Assembly (NCBI RefSeq): GCF_024029435.1
Contig: NZ_CP097118.1
Span: 62,001 to 126,000, forward strand
Direction of reading: 5' to 3'
DNA length: 64,000 nucleotides
Source of the DNA: Fructilactobacillus hinvesii
GTDB taxonomy: Bacteria; Bacillota; Bacilli; Lactobacillales; Lactobacillaceae
The translations under genes were made by a program, and so were the position numbers. The notes beneath the pieces were generated by a model, which made no database searches, was not told the origin of the DNA, and was given only the letters and a program-made list of their open reading frames with translations. Every line of letters starts with the position of its first letter. The first letter of the stretch is position 1. Positions 7,297 to 14,761 of the stretch are shown here, piece after piece.

Positions 7297-8656
7297 GTTG
7301 TTTCATCCAATCCTTCAAAAAGACGTTTTCGATGTAGAGGTTATTAAAGTCCCCCGTTTGAAAATGCTGATCCTGTAAAAGAGCCAACAAGAATTCTTGA
7401 TTAGTTTGAACCCCTTCGAGGTCAAATTCACGCAGAACGCGAATCATTTTGGCAACGGCTGCTTGTTTCGTCGGCATGTGAACGATAATTTTAGCAATCA
7501 TCGAATCATAAAACGGCGAAATTAGGCTTCCAGTATCAACTCCTGAATCAATCCGCACTCCCTTGGTGCCAACCGGAAAGTGTAACTTGGTAATCTTTCC
7601 AGCACAAGGTTGAAAATCCCGACTAGGATCTTCCGCATTAATTCGGCATTCTAAGGCATAACCATGGACTCCACAATCGGCCTGTTGAAACGGTAAATCA
7701 TCACCGTTCGCCACCATAATCATGGCTTTGATTAGTTCAACCCCCGCTACTTCTTCCGTAATCGTATGTTCCACCTGCAACCGGGTATTCATTTCCATAA
7801 AGTAGAAATGATGATCACGATCCATCAGAAACTCAAAGGTTCCCGTGTTTTCGTAATCAATTCCGCGCATCGCCCTTGTAACCACTTCTCCCAGTTGAGT
7901 CCGTTCTGCCGCACTTAACTCTAAACACGGTGATTCTTCTAAGACCTTTTGGTGGTTACGCTGCAACGAGCAATCCCGTTCCGGAAAATAAACCACGTGA
8001 CCGTGTTGATCAGCAATTGCCTGCATCTCAATATGTTTGGCGTCTGATAAATCTTTTTCTAAGTAGAGCCGATCGTCTCCGTATGATAACTTACTTTCGC
8101 GTTTGGTATCGGTAAAGGCTTGGGCTAATTCGACCTGGTCATTGACCTGACGGATTCCCTTTCCTCCCCCACCTGCAGCGGCTTTCAGCATTACCGGATA
8201 ACCAATTTCAGCGGCAATCCGTTTGGCTTCTGCCAGTGAATCCACAAAGCCATCTGAACCTGGAATCGTCGGCACGTCTAATTTCTGCATAGTTTCCTTG
8301 GCATTAGCCTTGTTCCCCATCAAATCGATTACGGACGCGCTCGGGCCGATAAATTTCACCCCATAGTCCTGACAGAGTTCGGCAAACTCACTATTTTCAG
8401 CCAAAAAACCGTAGCCTGGAAAAATGGCGTCGGCTCCGGTTAAAACAGCAGCATCTAAAATTGCTCCCATCTTCAAATAAGAATCCTGTGGTAATCCGCT
8501 TCCGATGCAAACGGCTTGATCGGCCATCTTGACAAAGAGTCCATCCCGATCGGCAGTAGAGTAAACTGCCACCGCTTCTAATCCCATTTCGTGGAGGTTA
8601 CGAACGGTCTGGACTGCAATTTCACCCCGGTTGGCAATTAACACCTTTTTTATCAT
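7283..8656 (-). CDS. accC: Acetyl-CoA carboxylase, biotin carboxylase subunit
   Basis: 457 residues of an ATP-grasp biotin carboxylase. It starts MIKKVLIANRGEIAVQ, has the Gly-rich ATP loop AAAGGGGKGIR at about 160-170, and MNTRLQVEHTITEE in the active site (about 290). It carboxylates the biotin on AccB using bicarbonate and ATP. The start at 8656 is chosen because it gives the conserved MIKKVLIANRGE beginning; an in-frame ATG 21 bases upstream would overlap fabZ2. The site is AGGGTG. It lies 10 bp after fabZ2. Confidence 0.96.
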   Translation of the reverse strand: MIKKVLIANRGEIAVQTVRNLHEMGLEAVAVYSTADRDGLFVKMADQAVCIGSGLPQDSYLKMGAILDAAVLTGADAIFPGYGFLAENSEFAELCQDYGVKFIGPSASVIDLMGNKANAKETMQKLDVPTIPGSDGFVDSLAEAKRIAAEIGYPVMLKAAAGGGGKGIRQVNDQVELAQAFTDTKRESKLSYGDDRLYLEKDLSDAKHIEMQAIADQHGHVVYFPERDCSLQRNHQKVLEESPCLELSAAERTQLGEVVTRAMRGIDYENTGTFEFLMDRDHHFYFMEMNTRLQVEHTITEEVAGVELIKAMIMVANGDDLPFQQADCGVHGYALECRINAEDPSRDFQPCAGKITKLHFPVGTKGVRIDSGVDTGSLISPFYDSMIAKIIVHMPTKQAAVAKMIRVLREFDLEGVQTNQEFLLALLQDQHFQTGDFNNLYIENVFLKDWMKQHGAK

Positions 8657-8666
8657 GATAGTCACC

Positions 8667-9080
8667 CTAAGCTTCAATGGCGAACATTAGGTCTGCACTG
8701 ACGATTACTTCCCCGTCACGCAGGACCTCACCGTGGCCAACCCCGATGTTCCGTTTTAACTTGGTCAGGTTCACCTTTAACTGTAAAACATCGCCAGGGC
8801 GCATTTCGTCCTTAAATTCAGCCTGCTTAATTCCGCCAAAAAATACATTTTGTCCGTGGTGTTCTGGCATCGACAAAATTGCCACTACTCCCGTTTGAGC
8901 CAGGGATTCGATGATGATGGGATGGGGCAGCGTTAACTGGTTCCCGTTCGAAAAGTACCACTCATTCATCGTGATGTTTTTTTGGGCTTCAGCACTTTCA
9001 CCTGGTGTCACCGCCACAATTTTATCAATCATTTCAAAGGGATACCGTTGGGGGATAAAGTCACTTACTTGGTACTCCAT
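8667..9080 (-). CDS. FabZ-like hotdog-fold protein lacking the catalytic His motif
   Basis: 137 residues of the FabZ family (PQRYPFEMIDKIV start, then IIIESLAQTG with the conserved Glu-Ser-x-Ala-Gln helix, then FGGIKQAEFKDEMRPGDVL). Canonical FabZ has FxGHFPxxPVMPG just before that helix, and its His is catalytic. Here the matching segment reads YFSNGNQLTLPHPIII and is about two residues shorter, so the usual His is gone while the Glu is kept. The operon also encodes a canonical FabZ at 13718-14161. The protein may be a partner, a dehydratase/isomerase with other chemistry, or a non-catalytic acyl-ACP binder. The start at 9080 follows GGAGGA; a longer frame upstream overlaps accB. Confidence 0.85.
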   Translation of the reverse strand: MEYQVSDFIPQRYPFEMIDKIVAVTPGESAEAQKNITMNEWYFSNGNQLTLPHPIIIESLAQTGVVAILSMPEHHGQNVFFGGIKQAEFKDEMRPGDVLQLKVNLTKLKRNIGVGHGEVLRDGEVIVSADLMFAIEA

Positions 9081-9081
9081 G

Positions 9082-9507
9082 CTAATCCTCCTCAATCTCA
9101 AATAATGGTTGATCATATTCAACCATTTCACCATCCGTAAAGAGCCGTTTTTTGATGATTCCACTTACAGGACTCCGCACTTCATTAATTAGCTTCATGG
9201 CTTCAATGGCACAGATAGTTTCTCCTTTTTTAACGTGATCACCAATTTCCTTGTAGGCAGGCTTTTCTGGACTTGGAGCCATATAAACTAAGCCAACCAT
9301 CGGTGCTTTTAGTTGGTATGGAGCCTGCGCTTTAGGAACCACTGACTTTTCAGAAGACTCTGTAGTGACTGCAACAGAGTTGTCTGGTGCAGTGGGCGTG
9401 GTTTGCTTACTAAAGTAAACATTGACTCCGTCCCCATCAATTTTCAATTCTTGAAGGCTTGATTGATCAAATTTGGCTAATAGACGTTCGATATCAGCTT
9501 CATTCAT
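9082..9507 (-). CDS. accB: Biotin carboxyl carrier protein of acetyl-CoA carboxylase
   Basis: 141 residues. An N-terminal helical region (about 1-30, INEAD-type start) is followed by a Pro/Ala/Thr/Ser linker with PTAPDNS and a C-terminal biotinyl domain from about 65 on. The biotin attachment motif is EAMKLINE, with the target Lys at about 106. It carries the carboxyl group between AccC and AccAD. The start codon overlaps the fabF stop by one base (TAATG), so the two are translationally coupled. BirA, which modifies it, is encoded at the far end of the same unit. Confidence 0.95.
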   Translation of the reverse strand: MNEADIERLLAKFDQSSLQELKIDGDGVNVYFSKQTTPTAPDNSVAVTTESSEKSVVPKAQAPYQLKAPMVGLVYMAPSPEKPAYKEIGDHVKKGETICAIEAMKLINEVRSPVSGIIKKRLFTDGEMVEYDQPLFEIEED

Positions 9508-10748
9508 TAATCTTCTTCCCACTTTCTCATTGCAATGACCGCGTTGTGACCCCCAAACCCAAACGAATTACTAATCGCTGTCTTAATGGGTGCCTGCTTG
9601 TTTTCATCGTTCACTAACTGAATGTGAATTTCTGGATCTTCTTCGTATAAACCAACGTTCACCGGCATTTGTCCTCGTTGTAAGGCTCCAACCAGCACGG
9701 CAGCTTCTAAGCCTCCGGCAGCTCCTAGAGAATGTCCAATCATTCCCTTCACAGAACTAGTCTTTAGATGATCGTTGTCTTTAAACAACTTCTCAATATC
9801 AGATGCTTCTGCCACATCATTGGCATGGGTAGCCGTTCCGTGGGCGTTCACGTAATCGAGTTCTTCTGGGGAAATGTCTCCCTCATCCAACGCCTGTTTC
9901 ATGGCTCGGATGGCACCCTTTCCTTCTGGATCCGGAGCAGTTAGATGGTACGCATCGCTGGTCGTTCCGTATCCGACAATTTCAGCTAAAATGTGTGCTC
10001 CCCGTTGTTTAGCGTGGTCGTAATCTTCTAATACTAAGGAAGCCGCCCCTTCTCCGAGCACAAATCCATTTCGATTTACGTCAAATGGCATGGACGCTTT
10101 GTCGGGATCCGTCGAAGTTGACAGAGCTGTCAGGGCCGCAAATCCAGCGATTCCCATCATACTAACGGCTGCTTCCGTTCCTCCGGCAATCATCACCTTG
10201 GCTTTTCCGTTTTTAATATATTCAAACGAATCTCCCACTGCATTTGTTCCTGAAGCACATGCTGTCACGACCGTTTGGGAAGTATTTTCAGCATCAAAGT
10301 ACATCGAAACATTTCCAGCGGCCATGTTTGAAATGGCCTTAGGAACGAAGAGAGGTGAAACCCGCCGGGGACCCTTTTTAAAGGCCTTTTGCAGTTGTTC
10401 TTCAATCGTAGAAATTCCACCAATTCCCGTTCCGTAAATAACTCCAAGGTCTTCCGGACGGTAGTTTTCGTTCACAACCAAGCCGGCTTGATCCATGGCT
10501 TCTTTGGCCGTGTATAAAGCGTACTGAGCATACGGATCTAACCGTTTGTAGTCCCGCTTGCTAAGCCGTTGGCCCGGATCAAAATCCTTCACTTCGGCCG
10601 CCACCGAAATTCCAGTTTCACTGGCATCGAATTTGGTGATGGGACCAATCCCATTTTTAGACGCTAAAATATTGTCGATAAATTCATCAGCAGAATTACC
10701 GATTGGGGAAACAACTCCCATTCCTGTTACTACTACTCGATTACTCAC
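9507..10748 (-). CDS. fabF: 3-oxoacyl-[acyl-carrier-protein] synthase II
   Basis: 413 residues of a thiolase-fold condensing enzyme. The nucleophile Cys lies in VVTACASGTNAVGD at about residue 163, and the two active-site His lie in NAHGTAT (about 303) and IGHSLGAAGG (about 340). It condenses malonyl-ACP with acyl-ACP to extend the chain by two carbons. No FabB-type second copy is visible in this operon, so elongation here depends on FabF, with FabH doing initiation. It starts 26 bp after fabG and shares one base with accB. Confidence 0.97.
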   Translation of the reverse strand: MSNRVVVTGMGVVSPIGNSADEFIDNILASKNGIGPITKFDASETGISVAAEVKDFDPGQRLSKRDYKRLDPYAQYALYTAKEAMDQAGLVVNENYRPEDLGVIYGTGIGGISTIEEQLQKAFKKGPRRVSPLFVPKAISNMAAGNVSMYFDAENTSQTVVTACASGTNAVGDSFEYIKNGKAKVMIAGGTEAAVSMMGIAGFAALTALSTSTDPDKASMPFDVNRNGFVLGEGAASLVLEDYDHAKQRGAHILAEIVGYGTTSDAYHLTAPDPEGKGAIRAMKQALDEGDISPEELDYVNAHGTATHANDVAEASDIEKLFKDNDHLKTSSVKGMIGHSLGAAGGLEAAVLVGALQRGQMPVNVGLYEEDPEIHIQLVNDENKQAPIKTAISNSFGFGGHNAVIAMRKWEED

Positions 10749-10774
10749 AAGTTTCCTCCTTTAAGAAACTGTCC

Positions 10775-11509
10775 TTACATGGTTAATCCACCGTCAACGG
10801 TGATTACTTGACCCGTAATGTAGTCATTTTCAACTAAGAAGGCCACCGTTTGGGCAATGTCTTGGACGTCTCCAAATCGTTTTAACGGAATTTCACTTTC
10901 AAATTGTTTCACAATTTTATCGCTCAGTTTGGCAGTCATTGCGGTGGTAATCATTCCCGGTGCAACCGCGTTACACCGAATCCCCCGGAGTGCTCCTTCC
11001 CGAGCAGTGGTCTTGGTTAATCCTACAATTCCTGCCTTACTAGCAGAATAGTTTGCTTGCCCCAGATTACCATGGGTTCCGGCAATGCTGGACATGTTGA
11101 TAATTACACCTGCCCGTTGCTTCTGCATTGCCTTTAAGGCAAATTTGGACATGTTAAAGGTGCCCACAAGGTTGGTATCCAACACGTCTTTAAAAGATGC
11201 TTCCGTCATCCGGGTCAACAGTTTATCCTGGGTTTGCCCGGCGTTATTCACCAACACGTCTAAACGGCCGTACTTTTCTAGTACCGCCTGAATCATCCGG
11301 TCAGCGTCTTCCTCTTTGGCAACGTCTCCGGTCACAATTTCAATGGGGGTGGAAAACTGAGCTTGCAGTGCTTCCACTTCAGCAGCAGATAACTCTCGGT
11401 GTGAATTTAACACGACCTGGCGGTTGTCCGTTGCTAGTTCTTTAGCGGTTGCTAAGCCAATTCCCTTCGTTCCTCCGGTGACCAGTACCACTTGTTTGGT
11501 TGTTGTCAT
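10775..11509 (-). CDS. fabG: 3-oxoacyl-[acyl-carrier-protein] reductase
   Basis: A 244-residue classical SDR. The Rossmann motif TGGTKGIG is at about residues 11-18, NNAG at about 88-91, catalytic Ser in INMSSIAG (about 140), and YSASKAG (Tyr about 153, Lys about 157). It ends with a GQVITVDGG strand. It reduces 3-oxoacyl-ACP with NADPH, the second step of the elongation cycle. The start overlaps the fabD stop by 4 bp (ATGA). Confidence 0.96.
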   Translation of the reverse strand: MTTTKQVVLVTGGTKGIGLATAKELATDNRQVVLNSHRELSAAEVEALQAQFSTPIEIVTGDVAKEEDADRMIQAVLEKYGRLDVLVNNAGQTQDKLLTRMTEASFKDVLDTNLVGTFNMSKFALKAMQKQRAGVIINMSSIAGTHGNLGQANYSASKAGIVGLTKTTAREGALRGIRCNAVAPGMITTAMTAKLSDKIVKQFESEIPLKRFGDVQDIAQTVAFLVENDYITGQVITVDGGLTM

Positions 11510-12426
11510 TTCGTTTCCTCCGTTTGTAGTGCGTCCCGGACCTGTTGCAACGTTGCCACGCTATCCACGTGATAGGTGGTAATTCCCGGCAACGTCTTTT
11601 TTGCAAACCGGGTCAACGTTTCTCCCGGGCCAATTTCAATCAACGTTTCCACATCCAGGTGCTGTTGGATGTACTCCAAATCAGCCTGAAAATGCGTGGG
11701 ACGAATCAACTGCTGCGTCAACGTCTCTTTTAGCGTATCCTCACTAAACGGTACCGCCGTGGTGTTACTCAAAATGGGCACCGTCCAGTTATGAACTGGA
11801 ACAGTGGTGAGGCGTTGCTGTAATCGCGTGCTTGCCGGTTGCATTAACGGGGTGTGCGATGCCACCGCCACTGGTAGTGGTACGATCCGTTTGGCACCGG
11901 CTTCCTTAAGTTTAGCTGTCGCAGCTAGAACCCCGGGTTTCGTTCCCCCGATGACCGTCTGGGTCGCCGTGTTGTAATTAGCAGGGTAAACATCTGGAAT
12001 ATCATCAACAATCTCTGTGACTCGCTCTGGAGCAAGCTTTAGAACCGCTGCCATTGATCCTGGTTGAGCAGCCCCGGCTTCTGCCATGTACCGCGACCGG
12101 TCATTGACGAGGGCGAGAGCATCCGGATAAGCAAATGCTCCCCCAGCAACTAGCGCACTGTATTCTCCAAGACTCAGACCGACCATCGCTTGGGGGCGAA
12201 TTCCAGTGGCCGAAAGAACCTGAGTGATTCCCTGGCTCATGGCCAGAATGGCCACCTGAACGTTTGCTGGTTGATTGAGCTGGTTAGAATCCGTTAAATC
12301 AATTCCCAACGTGGTCTGCACTTGATCAATCGCTTTTCGGTACAGGGGTTCCTCTTTATAAAGATCCAATCCCATGTCCTTAAATTGACTGCCCTGACCG
12401 CTAAATAAATAACCTACTTTTGTCAT
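11506..12426 (-). CDS. fabD: Malonyl-CoA:ACP transacylase
   Basis: 306 residues. The oxyanion GQGSQ is at about 10-14, the nucleophile Ser in VGLSLGEYSAL at about 92, Arg in NDRSRYM (about 117), and the His partner in ASHTPLM (about 200). It transfers malonate from CoA to the phosphopantetheine of ACP. It sits between acpP and fabG, as in most fab operons of this order. Confidence 0.96.
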   Translation of the reverse strand: MTKVGYLFSGQGSQFKDMGLDLYKEEPLYRKAIDQVQTTLGIDLTDSNQLNQPANVQVAILAMSQGITQVLSATGIRPQAMVGLSLGEYSALVAGGAFAYPDALALVNDRSRYMAEAGAAQPGSMAAVLKLAPERVTEIVDDIPDVYPANYNTATQTVIGGTKPGVLAATAKLKEAGAKRIVPLPVAVASHTPLMQPASTRLQQRLTTVPVHNWTVPILSNTTAVPFSEDTLKETLTQQLIRPTHFQADLEYIQQHLDVETLIEIGPGETLTRFAKKTLPGITTYHVDSVATLQQVRDALQTEETK

Positions 12427-12450
12427 AACGACCTCAATCTAACCTAGTAA

Positions 12451-12708
12451 CTACTTAGATTGGTTAACTTGCTTTTCAACGTAGTCTACTAGTTGACCAA
12501 CCGTTTCAATCCCTTCGTCACCATCAATTTCAATGTCATACTCATCTTCTAAAGCATCCACGATTTCAAAAATGTCTAAGCTATCAAGATCCAAACCATC
12601 TTTAAAGTTCGTGTCTAACGTAATGTCGTTAACGTTCACGTCATCAGTTTGGTCTGCAACAATTTCTTTAATCTTTGCTAAAATTTGATCCTTGGTAGTT
12701 TCACTCAT
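12451..12708 (-). CDS. acpP: Acyl carrier protein (fab operon copy)
   Basis: An 85-residue acidic four-helix carrier. The phosphopantetheine attachment Ser lies in LDLDSLDIFEIVDALE at about residue 43. It begins with Lys/Gln-rich residues and continues with several Asp/Glu-rich turns. It carries the growing acyl chain between all Fab enzymes encoded around it. A second, closely similar ACP is encoded at 24337-24594 next to an Sfp-type transferase, so the cell has at least two carriers. Confidence 0.96.
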   Translation of the reverse strand: MSETTKDQILAKIKEIVADQTDDVNVNDITLDTNFKDGLDLDSLDIFEIVDALEDEYDIEIDGDEGIETVGQLVDYVEKQVNQSK

Positions 12709-12738
12709 AATTTCTTCTCCTCTTTAAAAAAACTTAAT

Positions 12739-13716
12739 CTAATATCTAATGATAACAGTTCCGACCGTTAATCCGCCACCAAAACCAGTTAAGGCGACGT
12801 AATCACCACGTTGCAACTGATTCTGCTCAATTAATTCGGCCAGTAAAATTGGTTCGCTAGCGGCCGCGGTATTCCCATATTCAGTAATGTTAATCGGAAA
12901 ACGTTGTTCTGGCAAATCGAGTTTCTTCGCAACCCGTTTGACAATACGAGCGTTTGCCTGATGCATCACAAAATACTTAATGTCTGAAAGAGCTAAACCG
13001 GCGCGGGCTGCCGCCTGCTGAATGGAAGCGGGCGCCTGACGGGTGGCAAAGTTATACACCACGTGGCCGTCCATCTGAAAGAAGCGGTTTTGTTCGTTAA
13101 CGTTGCCATTGCCAAATGGCGTTTTTTCCACCATTTGACCGGCAGTCAAGGCGGATCCCAACTCTCCGTTAGTTTGTAAATCCGTCCCCACTACTGCTGA
13201 GGAACTACCATCGTTTGCAACTAACACTCCGGCAGCTCCATCACCAAACAGTACGGCAGTAGAGCGGTCATTCCAATCAACTAACTTACTAAGCCGCTCA
13301 CTCCCAATCACAATCCCGGAGCCACCCGGAAGAGTGGCCAGCAACGAGTTCATAACGTTTGTGGCGTAGACAAACCCTGAACAGGCTGCGTTAAGGTCAA
13401 AAGCAATCGCATTCGTTGCCCCTAAAGATCCCTGCACTTCAGCCGCCACTGCCGGGGTTAAGTGATCCGGTGACATGGTAGCCACGATAATGTAGCTCAG
13501 CTTATTCACGTCCACCTGTGCTCGCTTCACTAGCTGTTGTGCCACCGTAGTGGCTAAACTAGCGTTTGTTTCCTGGACGGCAATGTGACGGTTAGAAATT
13601 CCCGTCCGTCGTTTAATCCACTCGTCCGAGGTATCCATAATTTGTTCTAAATCTTGGTTCGTCACGACGCGCTTTGGCACCGCTAGCGCCGCTGCTTTAA
13701 TCGCGTAACTTGTCAT
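12739..13716 (-). CDS. fabH: 3-oxoacyl-[acyl-carrier-protein] synthase III
   Basis: A 325-residue KAS III enzyme. It starts with AALAVPKRVVTNQDLE and has WIKRRTGI, a signature of FabH. The nucleophile Cys is in FDLNAACSGFVYA (about 111), His in FVMHQANARI (about 250), and Asn in NITEYGNTAAAS (about 280). It condenses acetyl-CoA (or a branched starter) with malonyl-ACP to begin synthesis. It starts one base after the fabZ stop. In many relatives a MarR-type fabT gene lies between fabZ and fabH; none fits here. Confidence 0.96.
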   Translation of the reverse strand: MTSYAIKAAALAVPKRVVTNQDLEQIMDTSDEWIKRRTGISNRHIAVQETNASLATTVAQQLVKRAQVDVNKLSYIIVATMSPDHLTPAVAAEVQGSLGATNAIAFDLNAACSGFVYATNVMNSLLATLPGGSGIVIGSERLSKLVDWNDRSTAVLFGDGAAGVLVANDGSSSAVVGTDLQTNGELGSALTAGQMVEKTPFGNGNVNEQNRFFQMDGHVVYNFATRQAPASIQQAAARAGLALSDIKYFVMHQANARIVKRVAKKLDLPEQRFPINITEYGNTAAASEPILLAELIEQNQLQRGDYVALTGFGGGLTVGTVIIRY

Positions 13717-13717
13717 T

Positions 13718-14161
13718 TCATTCTCTTTCTTTTCGATCTACAATAAAGGTTAATTTCGTTTCACAGGCCTTTTCGTCCCCTACGTAAGCAACACAGGAAA
13801 CCAAGCCCGTTCGATCCCGGATCTTATCCATGGTGACCTTAAAGGTCAAGACGTCCCCTGGTTCAACCATCTTCCGGAACTTAGCGTTCTTAATGCTCCC
13901 TAAGTAAGCCGTTTTATGGGCAAACTGGGGGGTTTTAAGAATCAAAATCGAAGCAACTTGTGCCATCGATTCGATAATCAAAACGCCTGGCATGACTGGA
14001 TTATTGGGAAAGTGACCCTGAAAGTATTCTTCGTTAATTGTCACGTTTTTAGTGGCAACGATTGATTCTCCTGGCGTCATTTCGTCAACCCGATCGATGA
14101 ACAAAATTGGATACCGGTTCGGAATCAAATCCATGATTTCTTTTGCATTCATTACAGCCAT
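13718..14161 (-). CDS. fabZ: 3-hydroxyacyl-[acyl-carrier-protein] dehydratase, canonical
   Basis: 147 residues with the complete FabZ active site: FQGHFPNNPVMPGVLIIESM, with His at about 52 and Glu at about 66. IPNRYPILFIDRV starts the hotdog fold. It removes water from 3-hydroxyacyl-ACP, giving the trans-2-enoyl substrate of FabI. It is the first gene of the fab-acc unit. The ATG at 14161 follows AGGAGTAGG. Upstream lies a leader with a strong inverted repeat ending in a U-run (14185-14270) that could control entry into the operon. Confidence 0.95.
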   Translation of the reverse strand: MAVMNAKEIMDLIPNRYPILFIDRVDEMTPGESIVATKNVTINEEYFQGHFPNNPVMPGVLIIESMAQVASILILKTPQFAHKTAYLGSIKNAKFRKMVEPGDVLTFKVTMDKIRDRTGLVSCVAYVGDEKACETKLTFIVDRKERE

Positions 14162-14184
14162 AGTTACCTACTCCTATTTTATCT

Positions 14185-14270
14185 AAAAAATTGAAATCTG
14201 TTTGCGAGGCTTATTTTCCAGAAAACGGAAAACGGATGCAATTTATTAAAAATTCATTCCCAAACAGATT
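14185..14270 (-). promoter_or_regulatory. Structured leader of the fab operon, possible three-way junction with U-run
   Basis: Read as minus-strand RNA, a perfect 10-bp stem (AAUCUGUUUG, 14270-14261, with CAAACAGAUU, 14204-14195) encloses 56 nt. Two smaller hairpins fit inside: AAUUU/AAAUU (14254-14250 with 14244-14240) and UUUUCC/GGAAAA (14232-14227 with 14219-14214). The closing stem is followed by AAUUUUUU (to 14185), and the fabZ ribosome binding site is only about 12 nt further on. The arrangement looks like an attenuator or aptamer, but I match it to no known class. A possible -10 (TATAAA) lies at 14313-14308, without a good -35. Confidence 0.5.
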
Positions 14271-14365
14271 CATATAAAAGCCCGGCTGCTGTGGGTTACT
14301 GCCGCTTTTTATAGCGGTTACAAATTAAATAATCAGTAACATAAACTGGAGACAGACTTCAATCT

Positions 14366-14395
14366 AAAAAGGACAAAGTTCATTATCCTTTGTCC
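14366..14395 (-). terminator. Rho-independent terminator of the TTG-start small gene
   Basis: On the minus strand the 8-bp stem GGACAAAG/CTTTGTCC is followed by TTTTTAGATT, two bases past the stop codon of the 56-aa gene. It separates that gene from the fab leader, though read-through is possible. Confidence 0.75.
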
Positions 14396-14397
14396 GG

Positions 14398-14568
14398 TTA
14401 GTACTTTAATTTAGCTTGCACAAACAAGTTGAGTTGTTGCGCGCTTAAGTTAAACGTTTTTGGTTGGCCCTTACGAATCAACCGATGTAAGTGCATTAAT
14501 TGTTGTTCACGTTTACGCCAGTTGCCTAACGCCGCAAAATCTTGCTTGGTTAACTTAATTAGTTTCAA
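14398..14568 (-). CDS. Small hypothetical protein, 56 aa, TTG start
   Basis: A TTG at 14568 preceded by a near-perfect AAGGAGGAAA site opens a 57-codon frame on the minus strand. The product begins MKLIKLTKQDFAALGNWRKR, continues with QLMHLHRLIRKGQPKTF and ends FVQAKLKY. It is basic and helical, without membrane segments. A TATAAT box lies at 14632-14627, about 60 bp upstream, and a terminator follows the stop. These signals support a real single-gene unit just upstream of the fab operon. I do not recognise the family. Confidence 0.65.
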   Translation of the reverse strand: MKLIKLTKQDFAALGNWRKREQQLMHLHRLIRKGQPKTFNLSAQQLNLFVQAKLKY

Positions 14569-14715
14569 GCGGGTTTCCTCCTTGCTGAACTAGCGGTTTT
14601 GCACCATCAATTTCGTTACTGACTAAATTATAATATAAATGGTAAAAAGACGCACGATTCTTCCTGTTTTTGCCGACAATTAATCAATTGAACCGCTAAC
14701 AACTACTGTGCGTTA

Positions 14716-14724
14716 TGATATAAT
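14716..14724 (+). promoter_or_regulatory. Extended -10 promoter of the YczE-like gene
   Basis: TGATATAAT at 14716-14724 is an extended -10 element (TGnTATAAT) without a clear -35. Transcription would begin at about 14731, which excludes the in-frame ATG at 14708 as a start. Confidence 0.65.
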
Positions 14725-14761
14725 GGAAACATCAAATTTTGGAAAGGATTTTATTAAAAAT

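Noticed and set aside
7283..8677. accC starting at the earlier in-frame ATG (8677)
   Set aside because: The extension overlaps fabZ2, and the conserved biotin carboxylase N-terminus begins at 8656 behind AGGGTG.
14211..14273. A 20-codon leader peptide (starting MNLFGNEF) ahead of fabZ
   Set aside because: It has no ribosome binding site, and its first codons form the closing stem of the leader; RNA structure explains the sequence better.
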